64,000 bases of DNA from Anisodus tanguticus (lineage: Eukaryota > Streptophyta > Magnoliopsida > Solanales > Solanaceae). Positions within the stretch are counted from its first letter, which is position 1. The number at the start of each line of letters is the position of its first letter. Shown here in pieces: positions 56,559 through 64,000 of this stretch. Made by a program: the position numbers and the translations under genes. The notes beneath the pieces are model-generated. The model was not told the DNA's origin. It saw nothing but the letters and a program-made list of their open reading frames with translations, and made no database searches. The stretch covers positions 63,436,513 through 63,500,512 of the forward strand of contig CM067539.1 in assembly GCA_034509755.1 (NCBI GenBank), written 5' to 3'.

Positions 56559-57155
56559 TGTTTACCCGTAAAACAGTACAATTGAATTTGTATACGAGAT
56601 CAAGGACACGTGGATCTCAAGTGACTGATTTAGCAATAATACTAGATCAAATATACTATGAACTGATAATATAAAGACAAGGTAAAACAATGATTAGCCT
56701 GAGCCTTGTGATAGCTTCTGAGCAAAGTCACCACAACTTGTATTAAAGCACAAAAATTCAGAGAAAATGAGGAAGTGTATAGTAATAACGTGATCATTTA
56801 CAATGGAACTATGTGTCCTATTTATACATGAGATACACGGGTACACACCCCATGAAATATGATCTCATTAATACAAGAGAATGCATGTTGTAATAATTAG
56901 ACAATTATTATCTCCATAAATGCCATTACAACTCTGCTAGAAGACGTACGACCGGTTCAATAATGGTTGTCCGTTATGATTCAAACGGTTCTTCCAACCT
57001 TCTGAATTACCGGTACCACACACACATTTGACACCCCCGGTGTTGCTTGCGTCTACCGGTAGCACCTCAAAATGACCTACACTTAACTTAGCATCAACTG
57101 CCATGTATCACATCACAATCCGTACAGCTGTGTTATACGAATTTTGCCCTATACA
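56559..57155 (-). repeat. 3' LTR of Tat-like element F
   Basis: 597 bp, + strand TGTTTACCCG to GCCCTATACA, i.e. TGTATAGGGC...CGGGTAAACA in the sense direction. The promoter box TATAAATAGG is the reverse of 56817-56826. AATAGTCCCCGCAC (57156-57169), just outside, is the reversed polypurine tract. Confidence 0.85.
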
Positions 57156-57557
57156 AATAGTCCCCGCACTTTTCGGACGTATCTCTTGCACGTCCGGAAA
57201 GTGGATTTAAATCGACATCCAATCAAAGCTCCGTATTTTGGCAGGAGACTTCGAAGAATGTTATCCACTTATCTTGCCACTCAAATCGTCATCTTATTGA
57301 AATGACGTCAACTATCCGACTCCCCTCGTTTAACGGAAAATTGTAGAGTAATGATGAGGTGTGTCGCCTCATCATACCTGCTCTGACACGCACGTGATGC
57401 CGCCAGTTGGCATCCATCGGATCATTTCTTTTACAGAGATAACTTTCAACCTCCTATAAATACCTCTATAATTAAAGAGTTTCTGTCATTCGATCTCTAT
57501 TTGTGCAAAAACTCTCCAAATTTCTAAGTGCAAATTCCTTTCTCCTTCATCACAAAT

Positions 57558-59476
57558 ATGTCTAACCTTTCTTCTAGTAGCAATATTCCACAAAGCAGGA
57601 GGAACCCTAACCGCCAATAAGAAACACTGCCAAGCCAAAATCCTCTAGCCTCTTCCTTTCTGGCGAAGTCGTGGCAATTTGATTATGACCTTCGAGAAAA
57701 AACAGTTTTCGGGATTTACCCAAGGGTCGAGACTCTCATGTCGGTGATTACAAAACTCGGACCACTGCTAGTATCTTTCCAACAGTAAAGGCCGATTGTC
57801 GCTAACAGTCAATTGATGTTTTGATCCCTAATGACAATGAAAGAATAACCACCAACAAGCAAGGGTTTTCATTCATCTACACTACCCTTTCTCAATGAAA
57901 CTTTGAGAAGTCATTGATGACATCATCCTAGAATTCTGCCGTCTTTACAAACTCTGCATAGCTCTAGTGGGCCCTCAGGTATGGAGGGTAGTCGCCTGCC
58001 TCCGACACTTTGCTCGAGAGGCTGGTATTCCCTTTTACTTGGAGCATCTTATTCGCCTCTACTCCGTACGTATTTTCATGATGGGGTTATCAACTTGCAC
58101 CGTAGATGAAGCAAATCTATTCTCACGAATCTTGACAACGACCGAGACCAGGGTTGGACGTAAAGGTTTATTTTTGTTGCCACCGCCGATCTCCTTCCCC
58201 AGACAGTCGTCCCATCCCAGAATGATGGAATTTCTTAAGTCTCTTTATCACATGTAATTTAGCATCCCCTTTTCTGCATTTTGACCGGATCGTTTACCTT
58301 CTTTTAGCCACCACTTGGGAGCCTGAAGAAATATTTAATTTTGAAACTTGAGTCTAAGCAATTCTTAATGTCACTACTTCGGAACTCCGGACATGTCAAA
58401 AACTCACCGACAACCAAAATTGGGTCCCCCGCAACCATGGTATGTTTTAATTTTTACCATCTTACTTCACTTCACCTAGAATTACTTTACTAAGTTGTTC
58501 CTTCCAAAGGTCTCTCCAAATCTACCTCTACTACTCCTGTCACAGAGGATATAGAAAATTCGGATGCAGTAGCCCTCATAATTCAACAAGCCCAGAAGAG
58601 GAAAAAGTTCCATAATGAATCCTCTGCTAGTCCTCGAATTGGTCCGAAGCAACCAAAAAAAAGAATACCAGATCGCAGCGATCGTACTCCCTTCAACGCT
58701 CTTGGTACATTTGGATCGGTGGTTGGGTCTCTCCCATGGTGGACCTAGATGATGATGGTCTCGAGGAGGAAAAACTATTGGAAAGGATAAAAGTTGAGGC
58801 CCCTCAATTTTTTTCAGAGATGGAATTTGCCAGCCATGGAGCCGACCATACAAATGCTTTTTTTGCCCCGGTAGGCATGAATTCTGTCGTATGCCATCCT
58901 GCACACACACTAATCATTGTCGTTCCTCCGCCAATTGTTGAAGAACTTGAGTCCCCGACTCTGCCCACTATTGCTCAGGAAAATTACCATAATGTCTCAT
59001 CTTCACAAGACCGGGTCTCTTCTCGGTGTAGGGAAGAACCGGCGAATGAATTTCCCGCTCTAGTAGCACAGCCTGCAGAATTTCAGACTGTAACTTTCCA
59101 TCTCCCGGTCGACTGCCATCTCCTGTCCAAGCCCGTTGGAGTGGCTAATTACATAAAACACGTGGATTCGGACAAAGAGAAATGGAATGTTTCAACAGGT
59201 GTCTGCAGAATGCGCCATCAATAAGGGCATGCATGCTGCAGCCAAGATATAATCTTTCTCAATTTTTGTGTTCTTTTTTCCTTCCGAATATCCTCTTCTA
59301 ACAAGTAAATCACCATTTAGGCCAATTTTATATGCAACGAGCGGTTCTAGCGGATGATTGAAGAGAAGGCCACCTTGGTCACTGAGAGGGATAACGTTGT
59401 TCACCGCCTGTCAATAGCAGAGGTAAAGCTTGACAAGGTTGATAAACTACGTGGCAAACTTAAGTCCTCTGGATGA
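57558..59476 (+). pseudogene. Antisense ORF of Tat-like element F
   Basis: Starts MSNLSSSSNIPQSRRNPNR at 57558, about 400 bp from the LTR and opposite to gag-pol. The middle reads FDYDLREKTVFGIYPRVETL, then HFAREAGIPFYLEHLIRLYS. The longest open part is 58736-59224 (162 codons, MVDLDDDGLEEEKLLERIKV). A coiled-coil-like end MIEEKATLVTERDNVVHRLS begins at 59354. It corresponds in position, order and several blocks to the antisense ORF of element E. Several stops break it. Its role in the element is unknown. Confidence 0.65.
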
Positions 59477-60001
59477 AGCATGATCTTTGGGCTCGGTCGT
59501 CATCCTTTTGCAACCGGATTGGTTTTAGTACGGAAAATAAAAATGAAAGAACTTTCCTTATTCGCAATACTGCTTAAGGTTCCCACTTTATGTTTATATT
59601 TAAAAGAAAATCTTTATTACTTTTACAAGTCTATTTGATTATGACTTATTTGTTTTGTAAATTGAAATTTTACTTTAAAGCATAATTTACCAGTGGTAAA
59701 CTATTGAGCTTTGAAAGTTTTTGATAACTTTCCATCAAACTTAAGTTTATTCAAAAAGATGTATTTTTTCATCGTATATCGGGGCTTCTCGTGGCTTTTA
59801 TAGTTGGTTCCGGTCTCGTCTTGCTCCCGGTCAACTTAAATCTCTGGTTCTTTTAGTATCCAGAGCCTTAACGTCATTTTTATTGAGGTTTTTAATAAGA
59901 AAGGACCCTTATTTTTAATGGTGCTGTAGAAGAGGACGTCTCATATTCATTATGGCATGAAATATTTTGATATGTTTAAGAAATTTCATACCCTTTTCTT
60001 C

Positions 60002-61205
60002 CTATACCAAAACTGCACTTACCGCTACCTCCGATACCGCAAGATATATGAGTAATTGTTCTCCGTCTTTTGGTTTTGATATTAGCAGAGGACCATATAA
60101 GTAGGATTTCAGGTCCCATAAGGCCAGCTGGTATTTGGGCATCCAAACAAAATCGTTCTTATTCTTTAAAAGTGAGAAGAACATGTGACATTTTTCTGAC
60201 GACTGAAAAATAAAACTGCTCAGAGCAGCTACTCGCTCGGTCAAATGTTGAACTACTTTCACGTCTTCTAGTGTGTCCAGAATGTATTCGATAGTCTTTA
60301 TTTTGTCAGGGTTTATCTCGGTTCCTCTTTGCAAAAACAAAAAATCCAAAAACAATTTGGATCCCACCCCGAAAGCACATTTCTCAGAGTTTTGCTTCAT
60401 ATTATACCTCTTCAGCACCTTAAAGGTTTCCTGCAAATGACTTAAATGGTTCTTTGCACGAAAACTTTTAACAAACATTTTGTCGATATATACTTCCATT
60501 ATTTTTCCTATTTTCTTTTCAAACATTTTATTTACTAACCTCTGATATGTAGCTCCGATGTTTTTCAGTCCGAAAGGCATAACGTTATAACAATAAGTAC
60601 CGAAAGTAGTTAAAAATCTATTTTCTCTTGGTCTTCTTGGTGCATCCTTATTTGGTTATACTTGGAATACACATCAAGGGAACTCAATATCTTATGCCTG
60701 CCCATAGCATCGATCATCTGATCTATGTTCGGCAACGAAAATGAGTCTTTGGATATGCCTTTTTTAAATCTTTATAATCAATGCATATTCTAAACTTGTT
60801 CCCCTTTTTAGGCACTACGACTACGTTTGCTAACTAGTCTGGGTATTTTACTTCCCGGATTGACCATGTATTGAGTAATCTAGCTACCTCTTCTTTAACA
60901 AACATGTTGCGGAGTTCGGTGATTGACTGTTTTTTCAGCCGCGCGGGAGGAAAATTGAGATCCAGACCCAACTTATGGGTTGTGAGTTCTAGAGGGATGC
61001 ATGTCATATCTTCGTGAGACCATGCAAAGCAATTAGCGTTAGATGTAAGATATTTAAGAATCAAACTTTTGAGCCCCGGGGTTAACCCCGTGCCTAGGTA
61101 TACCTTCCTACCGGGATTTTCTGGGTGTAGTGAAATCTGCCCAAGTTCCTCTATAGTGGATTTGGTGGCATATGACTCATCCGGTACCAGAAAATCTCTA
61201 GGCAC
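60002..61205 (-). pseudogene. Tat-like Gypsy reverse transcriptase, truncated, active site changed
   Basis: 61205-60834 covers LTPGLKSLILKYLTSNANCF, FAWSHEDMTCIP and the RT start (VKYPD). After a stop come PKKGNKFRICIDYKDLKKAY in another frame. 60580-60002 holds MPFGLKNIGATYQRLVNKMF and VYIDKMFVKS; the usual YIDD reads YIDK, so the second catalytic Asp is lost (codon 60479-60481). The thumb region and connection follow (FVWMPKYQLALWDLKSYL). RNase H and integrase are absent. Confidence 0.88.
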
Positions 61206-61429
61206 CTGGTATCGGTCCGAAAACTCTTCCTCTTGATAGGTTGAATCAATTCTGCTGGTGAATCCTGATGAACATCCACCAGTGCTGGCTCTGCTTTCTG
61301 TAATTGCTATTTGGGATCTGCCAGCACCTCTGGTTCCTCTATGGTGTACATCTCTCAGGAGGTGTGTTGTTCCCTTCGAATTTGCTAAATTCCTTCCGGT
61401 GTAGGGACATTCACCAATAGATGTAATGT

Positions 61430-61759
61430 TTATGGGACCGCCTTCATATCATGTATCCATGGCCTCCCGAATATTACATTATATCTCATGTCACTGTCGA
61501 TGATATAGAATTTTGTCACCTTAATGACTCTCATCGCGTCCACCGGTAAATCCACGTCCCCCTTCGTGGCCTCACTTGACATATTGAAATCTGAGAGGGT
61601 TCTTGCAGCCGAAACTATTTTTACTGTCATATTCAGTTCTTCTACCACCTTCAACTGGATAATATTAGTCGAGCTCCCAGGATTGATCAGGACTCTCTTC
61701 ACCTGGAAACAATCGATAGACACTGTGATCACCAGTGCATTGTTGTGAGGTAAGATCAC
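61430..61759 (-). pseudogene. Gypsy aspartic protease, element F, catalytic Asp changed
   Basis: Frame MILPHNNALVITVSIDCF, then VKRVLINPGSSTNIIQLK, and VEELNMTV. In Tat-lineage proteases the site reads V(L/V)(V/I)DxGSS; here it is NPG (61676-61684), so the catalytic Asp is Asn. The GRPWIHDMKAVP block close to the end is typical of this lineage. Confidence 0.85.
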
Positions 61760-61815
61760 ACAGGCATCTTCTTCATCGCTGAAGTAATAATATGCTCATC
61801 AGGTATTTTCCGGAA

Positions 61816-63605
61816 TCACTTCTCCCGAATTACCGAGATTTTATTCATTTTAGCCGTTGTGAAGGACGTAGTGGCAATCATTGACCCATCAAAGATCTTG
61901 TTTATAACATGGGGTGATGTGGCTGAATTAGGTTTATCTTCAATGGGTGGTCTCCGTTCATAATTGTTGCGAGCTTTTTCACTCAAATACTCTCGGAGGT
62001 GGACCTTACTTAGCATTCCTGCAACCTTTTCTCGTAAATGTCTAAAATCTATAGTTTTATGCCTGTGAGTGTCATAGAAATCGCACCAAACTGACTGATC
62101 TCTTTTACTAGGATCAGATTGCAATGATTTCGGAGGTCGGGACGCTGGATGAGTTCTCAATACCGCCACCATTTGATCCTTGTTGATATTGAAGGTGTAC
62201 TTGGATAATTTTGGGTATCTGGTACCCTTAGTATAGATAGATGAATTCCCTTTGTCGAAATTCACCAATCCTTGATTGTTTCGTTCAGATCCTTCCTTGT
62301 TGTTTTTCTTTTAAAAGAACCGAAAACTTTTTCCGCCTCCTTGCTTTCCGGGAGGAGGATAAGGTTGAAAGCGGCTCTTCGAGGAATTTTATTCTGCTCC
62401 GGCTTCTTTGTCTGACTTCCAAAAAATACTTCCAACCTAAATCCCCAGCATATCATCTTCTATCCGGATCTTGAACCCATATCGGTTGTATACGTCTTCC
62501 AGGTTGTAGCCTAAAATTTCAAGAGATTCTCCTTGATCTTTCGTGAAATGTCTGAATTTAAAAGATTCAAACCCTTTGTGAAAGCCTCTCCAGACCACTC
62601 ATCCGGGACTGTGGATAATAGCATATGTTCCTTCTGGAACTGGTAAATGAAGTCCCAAAGGAGTTCAGTTTCTCCCTGCGCAATGCGAAAGATATCCGTT
62701 TTGCGCGTCTTCACCTTTTGTGCCCTCACATGAGCTTTTATGAACATGTCGGCGAGTTGGGAGAACGATCAAATTGAATGCTCAAGGATGAGTGAATACC
62801 ATGTCAAGGCTTCCTTAACAAGTGTTTCAGCAAACTTCTTGATCAGAACCGACTCTATTTCGTGTTCCTTTAGAACATTTCCTTTTACAGTCGTAGTATA
62901 CGCCGTTATGTGCTCTTGTGGATCAGTAGTCTCATCATACTTGGCTACAAATGACATTTTGGACCTTTTGGAGATCAGTTCGGGCGCAGCCTCTGGCTTA
63001 TACGCCAAGTGAATATATTTCTTTGCGTCTGGTCTTTCAACCACAGGAGGGGCTCCCCGTATTTGATTTAATCAGTTCCGAAACTCCTTGGCATTTTTAT
63101 TTGCCTTCTCTGTGTTGGTGTCTACTTTATTCGTCATGTCCTTCATAAATTTAAAAACCTGTTCCTAGAAAGGATTTTCAGGAACGGCTTCGCTTTTTAA
63201 AGCTCCGTCATTTCTTAATCTACTCTGATCATTCCCGGTATCTCTATTAGCATTTAGTGGAGGTGTCGGTTCATTTGTCAAAGTACTACCAGTGTTTTTG
63301 GACATGTATTCTGAGTGAAATCGCATCAAGCGTTCCAACTGCTCACTCATGGCGACATTCTGTGCCCTCAAATTCTGTATGGCTTCTTCGGCCGTTTCGT
63401 CGTTAGGAACATTTTCATATCAAGTTTGTCCGCCTTCGAAAGTGGCTCCCTCTGCAAACATCGGGTCCTCTGGTGTCGTGGTTCCTATCGATAAATCATC
63501 TGATCCGAGTGGGATGTTGTTTGTATTGTCCCCGATGTTACGACTGCTTTCGTGTTCTCCTACTCCTATCATCTGTTTGTTTAAAGCAAAAAATAAGACT
63601 TGCAA
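61816..63605 (-). pseudogene. Gypsy (Tat-like) gag, element F
   Basis: Begins near 63605 with a low-complexity region (NIGDNTNNIPLGSDD), then a helix NLRAQNVAMSEQLERLMRFH (63371-63165). The core follows at 63044-62769 (FVAKYDETTDPQEHITAYTT; VKEALTWYSLI) and 62747-62511 (LLWDFIYQFQKEHMLL; EAFTKGLNLLN), the usual Tat gag blocks. The rear (62268-61816) contains WCDFYDTHRHKTIDFRHLRE, a degenerate zinc-finger-like C-x2-(Y)-x-H segment. Three or more stops and frameshifts separate the pieces. Confidence 0.85.
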
Positions 63606-63661
63606 AGAGAAATTAGATTAGTAGAGAGAGGGGTCACTGATGACACCATAATTGTCCAAGC

Positions 63662-63679
63662 CCCACGGTGGTCGCCAAA
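63662..63679 (-). other. Primer-binding site region of element F
   Basis: On the - strand, right after the LTR end CGGGTAAACA, the sequence is ATTTGGCGACCACCGTGGGG. TGGCGACC fits a tRNA-Arg-type primer, as used by Tat/Ogre elements. The tRNA identity is inferred. Confidence 0.6.
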
Positions 63680-63680
63680 T

Positions 63681-64000
63681 TGTTTACCCGTACAATGGTA
63701 CGGTTGAATTTGTATATGTGGTCAAGGACACGTGGATCTCAAGTGATTGATTTGGCAATAATTCTAGATAAAATATACTATGAACTGATAATATAAATAT
63801 AAGGTAAAGCAATGATTAGCCTAAGCCTTGTGATAGCTTCTGAGCAAAGTCATCACAACTTGTATTAAAGCACAACAATTCAGAGAAAATGAGGAAGTGT
63901 ATAGTAATAACTTGAATCTGATCATTTACAATGGAACTATGTGTCCTATTTATACATGAGATACACGGGTAAACACCCCACGAAATATGTATCTTTAATA
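63681..64000 (-). repeat. 5' LTR of element F, cut by the window end
   Basis: The first 320 bp match 56559-56880 closely (TGTTTACCCG, TTGAATTTGTATA, AAGGACACGTGGATCTCAAG, GCAATGATTAGCCT). The remaining roughly 280 bp lie beyond the window. Confidence 0.88.

Larger units (their letters stand above)
56559..64000 (-). mobile_element. Tat-like Gypsy retrotransposon, 5' LTR cut by the window end (element F)
   Basis: 3' LTR at 56559-57155 and the first part of the 5' LTR from 63681 to the window end, both with TGTTTACCCGTA at the + strand edge. The - strand gag, protease and RT run from 63605 to 60002. RNase H and integrase are missing: after the RT the sequence passes directly into the non-coding spacer at 59500-60000. 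An antisense ORF lies on the + strand (57558-59476). The left flank base is GGTAT; its partner lies outside the window. Confidence 0.85.

Noticed and set aside
59192..59404. 70-codon - strand ORF
   Set aside because: Antisense to the coiled-coil part of the element F antisense ORF.
63349..63621. 90-codon + strand ORF at the right edge
   Set aside because: Shadow of the gag start of element F.

Overview
The window is plant nuclear DNA, most probably from a Solanaceae species (Nicotiana, Solanum or a relative). Evidence for this is the one host gene, of the flowering-plant SMXL4/5 type, several TS-like SINE 3' ends ending in TTG repeats (a family known from Solanaceae), an Au-type SINE fragment, and AT-rich DNA dominated by Copia, Gypsy/Tat, MULE and MITE remains. 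The genus cannot be fixed from the sequence alone.

Layout. 1-8343: the last three exons of a SMAX1-LIKE (SMXL4/5-type) gene on the + strand; the first exon(s) lie upstream of the window. Its first visible intron is 6.1 kb because a 4979-bp Copia element (1616-6594, TSD AGGAC) sits in it, together with two SINE fragments. 8344-12369: intergenic DNA with MITE-like elements. 12370-15260: 5'-truncated Copia on the - strand. 15644-19681: a Copia-type solo LTR (TSD CTAAC) with a 2.6-kb Gypsy-type solo LTR nested in it (TSD GTCGA). 19996-24700: decayed MULE (Mutator-like) transposase, an unknown convergent reading frame with an acidic tail, and a roughly 91/100-bp minisatellite. 24745-25191: small open reading frame of unknown function. 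25200-28250: repeat-like DNA without recognisable genes. 28250-31831: 3' part of a Tat-like Gypsy element with an antisense ORF. 33733-40855: a tRNA-derived SINE split by a 6870-bp Copia-like element (TSD CATTC). 41147-46612: Gypsy RT relic, LTR relic and a Copia element. 46618-51000: SINEs and Stowaway/hAT-like MITEs. 51237-55879: a Copia of the same family as the intron element, on the - strand (TSD ATGTG). 56559-64000: a Tat-like Gypsy element on the - strand that runs off the window.

Only the SMXL gene looks functional. Every transposon coding region seen is broken by stops, frameshifts or changed catalytic residues, although the gag of the 51-56 kb Copia is still open for 369 codons. The order of insertion can be read from target-site duplications: Gypsy LTR into Copia LTR, and Copia-like element into SINE. 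Many stops sit where tryptophan is expected (TGG to TGA/TAG), as expected from decay of methylated cytosines.

The parts least explained by known families are the convergent acidic-tail ORF beside the MULE (23316-24134), the 148-codon ORF at 24745-25191, the antisense ORFs kept in two oppositely oriented Tat-like elements, and the paired perfect hairpins in the LTRs of the 1.6-kb/51-kb Copia family. All calls come from reading the sequence; no database search was run.
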